From NCBI GenBank assembly GCA_002455655.1, contig DKLF01000079.1, positions 2,353 to 14,948 on the forward strand: a DNA stretch of 12,596 bases, written 5' to 3'. This document shows positions 1 to 7,022 of the stretch, piece after piece (the first letter of the stretch is position 1; each line of letters opens with the position of its first letter). The notes under the pieces are model-generated. The model was not told the DNA's origin. It saw only the letters and a list, made by a program, of their open reading frames with translations, and searched no databases. Position numbers and translations under genes: made by a program. Source of the stretch: Oscillibacter sp. UBA6647. Lineage in GTDB: Bacteria > Bacillota > Clostridia > Oscillospirales > Oscillospiraceae.

Positions 1-1
1 C

Positions 2-82
2 CACGACCACGACCACGACCATGACCACGAGCACGAGCACGACCACGAGCATGAGCATGAGCACACGCACACGCATCATCAT
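2..82 (+). repeat. His-Asp/Glu/Thr low-complexity tract inside larC
   Basis: Twenty-seven codons hold 15 histidines alternating with Asp, Glu and Thr (patterns HD, HE, HT, then HHH). At DNA level it is a degenerate six-base repeat of the type CACGAC/CACGAG/CATGAG. His-rich tracts are common in LarC and other nickel-handling proteins and are thought to bind or buffer Ni(II). The contig begins inside it, as expected when short reads cannot cross such a repeat, so its true length is unknown. Confidence 0.9.
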
Positions 83-1021
83 ACCGCTCCGTCTGACATT
101 GCAGAAATTTTGGAACATCTAAATGTGCCGGAGAAGGTTCGTCGGAATGCCCGGGCCGTCTATCATCGAATTGCCGAAGCAGAATCGCTGGCACACGGTG
201 TCCCTGTCACGCAAGTACACTTTCATGAGGTCGGCGCGTTGGATGCCATAATTGATGTGACGGGCGTATGCCTTGCAATGGAGCTTCTTCACCCGGACGC
301 TGTTCATGTCTCGCCGGTCCATCTGGGCTCCGGCCATGTTCGGTGCGCACATGGCGTCATGCCCGTGCCCGCTCCGGCCACCGCGTTTCTTCTCAAGGGA
401 ATTCCCTGCTATTCCGGGGAGATCAACGGAGAGCTCTGCACTCCCACCGGGGCAGCGCTGTTGGCGCATTTTGGAGAACAGTTCGGTCCCATGCCCGTCA
501 TGATTCCGGAAAAGGTAGGCTACGGTGTTGGAAAGAAAGAATTTCCCGCAGCCAACTGCGTTCGGGCGTTTCTGGGACAATCTGGCGATCCTGCGCAGGC
601 GGGCATCGTGGAGCTGTGCTGTCACATCGACGACATGACGGCAGAGGCGTTGTCCTTTGCATCCGACCGGCTCATGTCCCGGGGTGCGTTGGACGTCTCT
701 GCGGCGCCCATAACCATGAAGAAGGGTCGCCCCGGAGTCTCCCTCACCATTTTGTGCAGGACTGCGGACGAAGAGCGGATGGCGCAGGCTGTTTTGGAAG
801 AAACCACCTCCAACGGCGTTCGGGCCCGGCGCTGCGCCAAATATATTTTGGTTCCCAGCCTGCGGACCGCACAGACAACCTATGGATCCATCCGCATCAA
901 GTGTGCCGACGGAATGGGGATCCATCGTGAGAAGCCGGAATATGAGGATGTTGCCTCCGCTGCGAAGAAGAGCCGCCTTCCCTTCCAGCAAGTCTGGAAC
1001 GACATCGTCCGGCAGATATAA
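2..1021 (+). CDS. larC: Nickel-pincer cofactor biosynthesis protein LarC (5' partial)
   Basis: Partial at the left edge; the frame is open from base 2 and ends at TAA 1019-1021, giving about 339 residues, so roughly 80-100 N-terminal residues are missing compared with typical LarC (about 400-430, family knowledge). LarC inserts nickel, in a CTP-dependent reaction, into the pyridinium dithiocarboxylate mononucleotide made by LarB and LarE, giving the cofactor of lactate racemase LarA. Visible hallmarks are the His-rich acidic tract at the edge, then VHFHEVGALDAIIDVTG, GELCTPTGAALL, and the C-terminal domain opening with HIDDMTAEALS and closing with KPEYEDV. In some lactobacilli larC is split into larC1 and larC2 and joined by frameshifting; here both parts are in one continuous frame. 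The codon at 110 (TTG) is not a credible start because the frame and homology continue upstream. larA, larB and larE would be expected outside the window. Function is confident at family level. Confidence 0.93.
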   Translation, partial: HDHDHDHDHEHEHDHEHEHEHTHTHHHTAPSDIAEILEHLNVPEKVRRNARAVYHRIAEAESLAHGVPVTQVHFHEVGALDAIIDVTGVCLAMELLHPDAVHVSPVHLGSGHVRCAHGVMPVPAPATAFLLKGIPCYSGEINGELCTPTGAALLAHFGEQFGPMPVMIPEKVGYGVGKKEFPAANCVRAFLGQSGDPAQAGIVELCCHIDDMTAEALSFASDRLMSRGALDVSAAPITMKKGRPGVSLTILCRTADEERMAQAVLEETTSNGVRARRCAKYILVPSLRTAQTTYGSIRIKCADGMGIHREKPEYEDVASAAKKSRLPFQQVWNDIVRQI

Positions 1022-1096
1022 GCCGGATAGGCGTTTGGCAGACTCACATCCGGAGCGTGCTGCCAAGAACCGGACTGAGGCTCAAATGGTTTTTAA

Positions 1097-1125
1097 TTGT
1101 CAAGGCCAGATTCGGAAGTTATTCC
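1097..1125 (+). promoter_or_regulatory. Candidate sigma-A promoter for the methyltransferase-nik operon
   Basis: A TTGTCA box (1097-1102) lies 17 bases upstream of TATTCC (1120-1125), in the 149-base gap between larC and the methyltransferase gene. The -35 matches consensus at five of six positions; the -10 is weak. A start near 1132 would give a leader of about 40 bases. The call rests on box match and spacing only. Confidence 0.35.
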
Positions 1126-1127
1126 GA
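1112..1127. promoter_or_regulatory. 16-base perfect palindrome overlapping the candidate -10 box
   Basis: TCGGAA-GTTA-TTCCGA is a perfect 6+6 inverted repeat with a 4-base centre, lying across the candidate -10 element. That position suits a repressor operator, for example of a metal-responsive regulator, but it is not the NikR consensus and no regulator gene is in the window. It could equally form a short RNA hairpin or be chance. Confidence 0.35.
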
Positions 1128-1170
1128 CTCGGCCGGAACCGGTCAAATTTGATGCCAGTGGAGGGGCTAT

Positions 1171-2667
1171 ATGTATTTAAGCAAAATTTCTGCCTACTGG
1201 GACACCCGTGCGGATGGATATTCGAAAACCATTCACGAACAGCTAAAGGATGACCGGGCGGCGTTTTTCCGAGAGAAGCTGCGGACCTTCGCACCGGAAG
1301 GCAGCCGTCTGGACTGTTTGGATATCGGCTGCGGCCCCGGCTTTTTTTCCATTTTACTGGCGCAGGAGCAGCACCGCGTCACCGCCACAGACTATTCTGA
1401 AAAAATGTTGGAACAGGCAGAATCCAACTTTGCCGAGGAAGGCGTCCCTGTGAAAACCGTGCGGTGCGACGCGCAGCATCTCCCTTTTGAAAACGAGAGC
1501 TTTGACTATGTCGTATCCCGAAATCTGGTGTGGAATCTGGAAGAGCCCGAAAAGGCATACCGGGAGTGGCTGCGGATTCTGCGACCCGGCGGTCGTCTTT
1601 TGGTCATGGATGGAAACCACTATCTTTATTATTATGACGATTTGTACCGCAAAGCAAATCAGTCAAGGGATGGAACGCACAGCTCCTGTTACGGTGTGGA
1701 CCCCGCGCCGATCAATGAAATTGCCCGAAACCTGCCCCTGTCCAACAAAAGACGGCCGGAGTGGGATCTCCACGCCCTGCTTGATTTGGGTGTGGGAAAA
1801 CTCCAAACGGAGACGTATCCTCTGACGTTCCATGACCCCGAAAGCGGCGAAGCGCAAAGCGTAATCAGCGACTTCCTGATTTGCGCGGAAAAGCCGGGCA
1901 GCACGGAAGAAATCACGCAAACCCAACGGGAAATTGACGATCACTGGTCGGGGGCGGCGGAGAATTACAGCCGAATCGTCCGGGAAGAACTGCAAAGCTT
2001 CCGCGCCGACGCATGGTCAAAACTGATTCTGGAAGGTGCACCGGCGCACGCTCCTCTGGATATTCTGGACGTGGGCTGTGGCCCCGCGTTTTTTACGATT
2101 CTGCTTTCCCGGGCGGGACATAGGACAGTGGGGTTGGATGGCGCGGGTGGAATGCTGGCGCAGGCATCCCAAAATGCCGCCGAAGCGGGTGTGCGTCCGC
2201 TGCTTTTGCAGGGAGACTGTCATCGCCTTCCGTTTGCTGACGGCTCCTTCGACCTTGTGATTAGCCGGAATGTGACGCATGCTTTGCGGGAGCAGGAAAA
2301 AGCCTATTGCGAATGGTTTCGCGTCCTGCGGAACAACGGCGTTGTTCTGATTTTTGACGCAAACTGGCATTTGATGCAGACCGACTCGGAAATTCGCCGG
2401 GAGTTCGCCAGACGAGAGGCGCTGTGCTTTCAGACCTATGGCTCAAATTTCAGCGCCGACCACCGCCGTGAGGTGGAAGATCCGGATCAGCTCCAAGCGC
2501 ATCGCCTTGGCACCTGCATCCGGCCAGACTGGGATTTACCGCTGTTGAAGGCCGCGGGTTATCACGATGTATCCGTTCAGCGGGATATTACAGACAGTCT
2601 CTGGAGCAGCAAGGAAAAACTATTATACGGTGCGACGCCAATGTTCATGATCCGCGCCGTCAAGTGA
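1171..2667 (+). CDS. Tandem two-domain SAM-dependent methyltransferase
   Basis: A 498-residue protein made of two class I (Rossmann-like, Methyltransf_11/UbiE type) methyltransferase domains, about residues 1-245 and 250-498. Motif I is DIGCGPG at 51-57 in the first and DVGCGPA at 300-306 in the second; the acidic residues after strand 2 are D74 and D323. The domains are clearly paralogous: residues 116-141 and 365-390 share 15 of 26 identities. Both carry a late WDL-x-x-LL motif (198-204 and 454-459, as WDLPLL in the second). No signal peptide or membrane segment is seen, so it should be cytoplasmic. ATG 1171 follows GGAGGGG (1160-1166). It is the first gene of the nik-type importer operon, 14 bases before nikB, so coupled translation is likely. 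The substrate is unknown. Making or modifying a metal ligand is an inference from context; a role unrelated to nickel is possible. The fold is certain. Confidence 0.85.
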   Translation: MYLSKISAYWDTRADGYSKTIHEQLKDDRAAFFREKLRTFAPEGSRLDCLDIGCGPGFFSILLAQEQHRVTATDYSEKMLEQAESNFAEEGVPVKTVRCDAQHLPFENESFDYVVSRNLVWNLEEPEKAYREWLRILRPGGRLLVMDGNHYLYYYDDLYRKANQSRDGTHSSCYGVDPAPINEIARNLPLSNKRRPEWDLHALLDLGVGKLQTETYPLTFHDPESGEAQSVISDFLICAEKPGSTEEITQTQREIDDHWSGAAENYSRIVREELQSFRADAWSKLILEGAPAHAPLDILDVGCGPAFFTILLSRAGHRTVGLDGAGGMLAQASQNAAEAGVRPLLLQGDCHRLPFADGSFDLVISRNVTHALREQEKAYCEWFRVLRNNGVVLIFDANWHLMQTDSEIRREFARREALCFQTYGSNFSADHRREVEDPDQLQAHRLGTCIRPDWDLPLLKAAGYHDVSVQRDITDSLWSSKEKLLYGATPMFMIRAVK

Positions 2668-2681
2668 AGGAGTACGACAAG

Positions 2682-3650
2682 GTGGCCCAACGATTAAGCC
2701 GACATCCTCTGCTGCTCTATACGCTGCGCCGCCTTCTGGCCTTGCTGCCGGTTTTGCTGGGAGTCACCTTTCTTGCCTACGGCCTGATGTATCTCTCCCC
2801 GTCCGACCCGGTGGAGATGCTGCTTCAGGCGCAGGGGATTCCGGTATCGGAAACCGTCGTGGAAGCCATGCGGCATAAGGCCGGTCTGGACAGGCCGTTT
2901 TTGACGCAATACCTTGATTGGCTGTGGCGCTTTGTGCGGGGAGATATGGGGATTTCGCTGGTGGATGGGCGATCCGTGGCGGCGCAACTGTGCCTTGCGC
3001 TGCCAAAAACGCTTGCCCTGACGCTGACCTCCGTGCTGATGACCATTGCCCTGTCTGTTCCGCTGGGTATTCTGACTGCGGTTTGTCAAGGGCGTTTTAT
3101 TGACTATCTGCTGCGCTTTTTGAGTTTCCTTGGAAACTCCCTTCCAAATTTTTTGGTGTCGCTGCTATTGCTGCAACTCTTTGCCGTGAAGCTGAAGCTG
3201 CTTCCTGTCCTTGCATCTGAAACCGCCGAAGGATTGATTCTGCCGACACTGGCGCTGGCAATTCCCATGACGGGAAAATACATCCGGCAGGTACGTGCAG
3301 CGGTTCTGGAACAGCTTGGACGCAGCTATGTGGACGGCGCGATTTCCCGCGGGATCAGGCTGCGGACGGTCCTGTTTCATGATGTCCTGCGCAATGCGAT
3401 GGTGACCATTGTTACGCTCATATCCATGTCGATTGGTTCCCTGCTGGGCGGCAGCGCGGCAGTGGAGCGGATTTTTGTCTGGCGCGGTATGGGTTATCTG
3501 GTAATGGATGCGATACTGAAACGGGACTACCCGGTCATTCAGGCGTTTGTGGTTTGTATGTCCGTGATTTACGTTGTCATCAATTTGCTGACTGATCTGT
3601 CATACTATTTTCTGGACCCGCGCATCCGCCGCGGACGGGAGGTGTCATAA
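2682..3650 (+). CDS. nikB: Nickel/dipeptide-type ABC transporter permease (NikB-like)
   Basis: Inner-membrane permease of the Dpp/Opp/Nik group, about 322 residues with the usual six membrane segments. It opens with a first hydrophobic segment (about residues 15-35 from this start) followed by the family motif YLSPSDPVEMLL, then a periplasmic stretch with PFLTQYLDWLWRFVRGDMG, and four to five further segments. The cytoplasmic EAA-type loop is around AISRGIRLRTVLFHDVLRNA, and the C-terminal motif VERIFVWRGMGYLV is typical of the B permease. GTG 2682 is chosen because AAGGAG (2667-2672) sits 9 bases upstream; the alternative GTG 2664 overlaps the preceding stop but has no ribosome binding site. 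It should pair with the C permease at 3652 to form the channel. Nickel rather than dipeptide specificity is inferred from the gene set and from larC next door. Confidence 0.85.
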   Translation: MAQRLSRHPLLLYTLRRLLALLPVLLGVTFLAYGLMYLSPSDPVEMLLQAQGIPVSETVVEAMRHKAGLDRPFLTQYLDWLWRFVRGDMGISLVDGRSVAAQLCLALPKTLALTLTSVLMTIALSVPLGILTAVCQGRFIDYLLRFLSFLGNSLPNFLVSLLLLQLFAVKLKLLPVLASETAEGLILPTLALAIPMTGKYIRQVRAAVLEQLGRSYVDGAISRGIRLRTVLFHDVLRNAMVTIVTLISMSIGSLLGGSAAVERIFVWRGMGYLVMDAILKRDYPVIQAFVVCMSVIYVVINLLTDLSYYFLDPRIRRGREVS

Positions 3651-3651
3651 G

Positions 3652-4596
3652 ATGAATGCCGTAAACCGATCCGCCCGTTTACGAATGTATCTTCTCCTGG
3701 CTGCGACCGTCGCCTTATGCGTCTTCTGCATGGTTTCCCGGAGCATGATGCCAAATGATCCGGATTTCGCAGATTTGGCTCACGCGAAACTATCTCCCTG
3801 CGCGGAGTATCCCTTTGGCACGGATTGGCTGGGCCGGTGCGTCTATTCAAGAATTTTGGCGGGTGCGCCGCTCTCCGTTTTCTCCGCGCTGGCAATCGTG
3901 GCGCTGACCGTGGTGCTGGGATGCGCCGTTGGGATGATATGCGGATACTTCGGCGGAGCAGTGGATGCTGTTTTGATGCGGTTCGTGGATGTTTTTATGG
4001 CGTTTCCGGGCATGATCCTTGCGTTGGCGGTTGCAGGAATGCTGGGCGCAGGTCTGCAAAACGTGGTCATTGCGCTGGCCGCCACGGGCTGGCCTCAGTA
4101 TGCAAGACTTTCCCGCAGCTATGTGATCTCCCTCCGGCAGGAAAACTTTGTTCTGGCCGCCCGGCTGAACGGGCAGACCAGCGCCGGCATTCTGTTCCGT
4201 CATATTCTGCCTAACGCCATGAGGCCGGTAATCGTCACCGCGTCGCTGAACGTCGGCGGCACGATTCTCGCGCTGTCGGGCCTTAGCTTTTTGGGGCTGG
4301 GCTCTTCCTCCGTCGACTGGGGAAGCGCGATTTCCGACAGCAGAGGACTGATGGGACAAGCCCCTTGGCTTGTGCTGTATCCCGGAGCGGCGATCTGTCT
4401 GACCTCCATTCTTTTCAACCTGCTGGGAGACAGTGTGCGGGACGTGCTGGACCCGCTGCAAAATTCAAATAGTTACTATGGAGAAAAATATGAAAAAAGA
4501 AAAGGCATTTTTGCTTGCATTGCTGCTGGCAGTCGAATCTCTGAGCGCCTGCGGCGGTGCGCCCGCAGCCTCAAGCACGCCGACCGGCGGAGATAG
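3652..4596 (+). CDS. nikC: Nickel/dipeptide-type ABC transporter permease (NikC-like), 3' end unusual
   Basis: Second permease of the importer. It has an N-terminal membrane segment (about residues 10-27), the family motif HPFGTDWLGR-like YPFGTDWLGRCVYSRIL, further membrane segments, the EAA loop AARLNGQTSAGILFRHILPNAM, and LSFLGLGSSSVDWGSAI. ATG 3652 follows GGGAGGT (3637-3643) and starts one base after the nikB stop. NikC/DppC proteins normally end shortly after a GD-x-x-RD-x-LDP motif, seen here as GDSVRDVLDP near residue 268. This frame instead continues about 44 residues in a basic, non-conserved tail that lies over the start of nikA (107-base overlap from 4490). A one-base shift in the AAAA run at 4460-4463 would give the short ending QKFK and a TAG at 4470-4472. 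The tail may thus be an indel artefact or a genuine loss of the stop. Core function is confident; the last 44 residues are doubtful. Confidence 0.8.
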   Translation: MNAVNRSARLRMYLLLAATVALCVFCMVSRSMMPNDPDFADLAHAKLSPCAEYPFGTDWLGRCVYSRILAGAPLSVFSALAIVALTVVLGCAVGMICGYFGGAVDAVLMRFVDVFMAFPGMILALAVAGMLGAGLQNVVIALAATGWPQYARLSRSYVISLRQENFVLAARLNGQTSAGILFRHILPNAMRPVIVTASLNVGGTILALSGLSFLGLGSSSVDWGSAISDSRGLMGQAPWLVLYPGAAICLTSILFNLLGDSVRDVLDPLQNSNSYYGEKYEKRKGIFACIAAGSRISERLRRCARSLKHADRRR

Positions 4597-6049
4597 TCGG
4601 ACCGATTTTGCATTTGGAACCTATGCTTTTACAAAGCTGGATCCGGCTGATGATTATAACGGCTGGGCAACCGTCCGCTATGGAATCGGCGAGACGCTGT
4701 TTTCTCTGGACGACAGCCTTAATATCCAAAAGAATCTGGTAACAGACTACTCCCTGTCAGATGACAACTTGACCTGGACATTGACCCTGCGGGGGGACGT
4801 GCTGTTTCACAATGGCGACGCGATGGACGGCGCGGCGGTTAAAAGCAGTTTGGAACGGCTGGTGGCAACAAATGACCGGGCCGCTTCCGACCTGATGATC
4901 GAGTCTATTTCCGCCGACGGAAATACGGTGGCGATTACCACCACAGAACCCAATCCAATACTGCTCAACGCCCTATGCGACCCATACGCCTGCATTGTGG
5001 ATGCTGCCGCGGACGGTGGTTCTGGAGATTTTGAAGAGTATCCGGTCTGCACAGGCCCTTATGTAGTGAAACAGTATGTGGAAGACTCCTCGGCCTATTT
5101 GGAGCCTTTTGATCAGTATTGGGGTGGAACGCCGGCAAGCAAAAGCGTAACCATCAAAGCGATCTCCGACACGGACACCCTGTCTTTGGCGATGCAGAAC
5201 GGTGAGATCGACGCGGCCTACGGTTTGTCTTATGACACGCTTAGCCAATTCAAGGGCGATGCTGCCTTTCAGGTCTCTCAGGCAGCCACAACCCGCGTCT
5301 ACATGCTCTATTTTAATCAATCCCATAAGTTTATGAGCGACGAGAATTTCCGCCGTGCGATCTGTATGGCGACCGATAAAAATTCCTATGCCTCCGTCCT
5401 GCTCAGCGGGGCCGGAACCCCAACCAAGTCCGCATTCCCAGACTACCTGAGCTATGGGGATGACAATCTTATGACGGATGTTCCCGACTATGATCCCGAA
5501 GGTGCCAAAGCCTTGCTCAAAAGCAGCGGCTATGTGGATACGGACGGCGATGGCTTTCTGGATAAGGATGGTCAAAAAGTTTCTTTGCGTCTCATTACCT
5601 ATGGTCGCACGGGGCTTCCCCAGTCCGCTCAAGCCCTGCAGTCTGCCTTGATTCAGTTGGGCATGGACGTCAGCTTTGAACAGGTGGAGACCGTCAGCTC
5701 TTATCTGACTGCCGACAATTACGACATCTGTGTCTATGCCTATGTCACCACGCCTACCGGCGATCCTCTGTCCTACCTCAGCTATACCATGGGTACCGGA
5801 AATGGCAGCAACTTTGGTCACTACAGCAATGCGCAGGTTGACGATCTGCTGACAAAGATGGCAACGGAATTTGATATGAAAAAGCGCTCGGACTACGCGC
5901 TTCAGATTCAGCAGACCGCGACGGAGGACAGTTCTTACTGCTACTTGTTCCATCTAAATATGTTCCTGGTCATGAAAGCCGGGGTGACCGGCATGAAGCA
6001 AAGCCCTGTGGATTACTATCAGATTACCGCAAAAACGGCCGCTGCATAG
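4490..6049 (+). CDS. nikA: Family 5 extracellular solute-binding lipoprotein (NikA-like)
   Basis: Substrate-binding protein of the importer, 519 residues, anchored outside the membrane as a lipoprotein. The signal peptide MKKEKAFLLALLLAV leads into lipobox LSAC with lipidated Cys21. ATG 4490 is preferred over upstream ATGs (4433, 4478) because GGAG (4480-4483) is 6 bases upstream and because it gives a normal lipoprotein signal. SBP_bac_5 features include TWTLTLRGDVLFHNGD (95-110), the CTGPYVV stretch (187-193), FRRAICMATD (287-296) and the C-terminal YSN-x-x-VDDLL region (445-454). Residues 350-361 hold an EF-hand-like DTDGDGFLDKDG loop, common in this family and probably Ca-binding. Ligand assignment is not possible by eye: E. 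coli NikA contacts Ni-(His)2 through a His and an Arg, and His444 is one candidate here, but this is inference. Peptides or a metal-ligand complex other than Ni-(His)2 remain possible. Confidence 0.8.
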   Translation: MKKEKAFLLALLLAVESLSACGGAPAASSTPTGGDSRTDFAFGTYAFTKLDPADDYNGWATVRYGIGETLFSLDDSLNIQKNLVTDYSLSDDNLTWTLTLRGDVLFHNGDAMDGAAVKSSLERLVATNDRAASDLMIESISADGNTVAITTTEPNPILLNALCDPYACIVDAAADGGSGDFEEYPVCTGPYVVKQYVEDSSAYLEPFDQYWGGTPASKSVTIKAISDTDTLSLAMQNGEIDAAYGLSYDTLSQFKGDAAFQVSQAATTRVYMLYFNQSHKFMSDENFRRAICMATDKNSYASVLLSGAGTPTKSAFPDYLSYGDDNLMTDVPDYDPEGAKALLKSSGYVDTDGDGFLDKDGQKVSLRLITYGRTGLPQSAQALQSALIQLGMDVSFEQVETVSSYLTADNYDICVYAYVTTPTGDPLSYLSYTMGTGNGSNFGHYSNAQVDDLLTKMATEFDMKKRSDYALQIQQTATEDSSYCYLFHLNMFLVMKAGVTGMKQSPVDYYQITAKTAAA

Positions 6050-6053
6050 CGGC
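6038..6053 (+). other. Intercistronic hairpin across the nikA stop codon
   Basis: GCCGCT-GCAT-AGCGGC is a perfect 6-bp stem with a 4-base loop that contains the start of the TAG stop. It has no T tract, so it is not an intrinsic terminator. Hairpins after binding-protein genes in ABC operons are known to stabilise the upstream mRNA and raise binding-protein dosage; that role here is inference. Confidence 0.4.
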
Positions 6054-6068
6054 AGAGGAGATCCGTTC

Positions 6069-7022
6069 ATGGAACACACCGGACTTTTGGATATCCATCA
6101 TCTCTGCGTGCGCTATCCGTGCGGCAAAGAAATTCTGCGGGACGTTTCTCTGCATATGCACGAAGGGGAGATCGTCTGTGTAATCGGCGAGAGCGGCTGC
6201 GGAAAGTCTACGCTTTTAAATGCGGTGCTGCGGCTTCCAAGACGGGTCCGAATTTCCGCCGGGGAAGTTATATACCGGGGACATAACCTGCTGAGCCTTA
6301 CGGAACGGGAGATGCGCTCGGTCCGCGGCACGGGTCTGGGGGTCGTGTTTCAGGAACCGGGCGCTTCTTTGGACCCTGTTCGGAAAATCCGCGTTCAGTT
6401 TTATGAGGCTATGCGCGCCCATGAGAGAATTTCCCGGAAAGCCTCCGCGGAAAAAGCGGAAGAAATTCTGGGGCGTATGGAGTTTAGGGATCCCCGCCGT
6501 GTGATGGAGAGCTGCCCCGCGCAGCTCTCCGGCGGAATGAACCAGCGCGTTGCCACCGCGCTGGCCATGGTGCTGAAGCCGGACATTTTGCTGGCCGATG
6601 AGCCCACCAGTGCATTGGACGTAACAGTGCAGGCACAGATCATCAATGAGCTGATGCGCCTAAGAGACGAATTCGGCACCTGTATCGTGATGATCACCCA
6701 CGACATGGGCGTCGTTGCCAAAATGGCTGATAAGGTAGCCGTGATGTATGCCGGACGTGTGGTGGAATACGGATATCGAGAGAGTGTGCTTCGCGCACCC
6801 TCCCATCCATATACCCGTGCGCTGATGGAGGCAATTCCCCGGTTGGACGGAACTTTTCCTAAAGGGATTCCCGGGCAAATGACGGAGACGTTTCCCGCCC
6901 GAGGCTGCGCGTTTGCACCGCGGTGTCCCCATACCCGAAAAGAATGCATTTCAAAAGAGATGCAGCAAATTTCTCTGCACGCAGAGCATTGGACGCTTTG
7001 CCGGGAAGGGGAAAAAACATGA
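6069..7022 (+). CDS. nikD: Nickel/oligopeptide-type ABC transporter ATPase (NikD-like)
   Basis: Cytoplasmic ATPase, 317 residues. Walker A GESGCGKST at 40-48, Q-loop Q95 in VVFQEPGASLDP, signature LSGGMNQR at 153-160, Walker B ILLADE at 173-178 with catalytic E178, D-loop SALD, and H-loop His211. The C-terminal Opp/Dpp extension has YAGRVVEYG and HPYTRALMEAIPRLDG, then four cysteines (280, 286, 293, 311) in the pattern GCAFAPRCPHTRKEC...LC, which is typical of this ATPase family and could hold a metal or Fe-S site. ATG 6069 follows AGAGGAG (6054-6060) by 8 bases, 19 bases after nikA. Its end overlaps nikE in an ATGA junction, so the two ATPases are translationally coupled and probably form a heterodimer. 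ATPase role is certain; nickel specificity is inferred. Confidence 0.87.
   Translation: MEHTGLLDIHHLCVRYPCGKEILRDVSLHMHEGEIVCVIGESGCGKSTLLNAVLRLPRRVRISAGEVIYRGHNLLSLTEREMRSVRGTGLGVVFQEPGASLDPVRKIRVQFYEAMRAHERISRKASAEKAEEILGRMEFRDPRRVMESCPAQLSGGMNQRVATALAMVLKPDILLADEPTSALDVTVQAQIINELMRLRDEFGTCIVMITHDMGVVAKMADKVAVMYAGRVVEYGYRESVLRAPSHPYTRALMEAIPRLDGTFPKGIPGQMTETFPARGCAFAPRCPHTRKECISKEMQQISLHAEHWTLCREGEKT

Noticed and set aside
119..1066. 315-codon minus-strand frame opposite larC
   Set aside because: Antisense shadow of a recognised gene; no domain or ribosome binding site.
1097..1127. Classical NikR operator
   Set aside because: The palindrome lacks the GTATGA/TCATAC half-sites with 16-base spacing.
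1022..1170. Cobalamin, NiCo or SAM riboswitch upstream of the methyltransferase-nik operon
   Set aside because: No conserved box of these classes could be found; GCCAGTGG near 1154 resembles only a fragment. A covariance-model search would be decisive.
4433..4489. Upstream start codons of nikA (4433 and 4478)
   Set aside because: They add a stretch out of keeping with a lipoprotein signal, and GGAG is correctly spaced only for ATG 4490.
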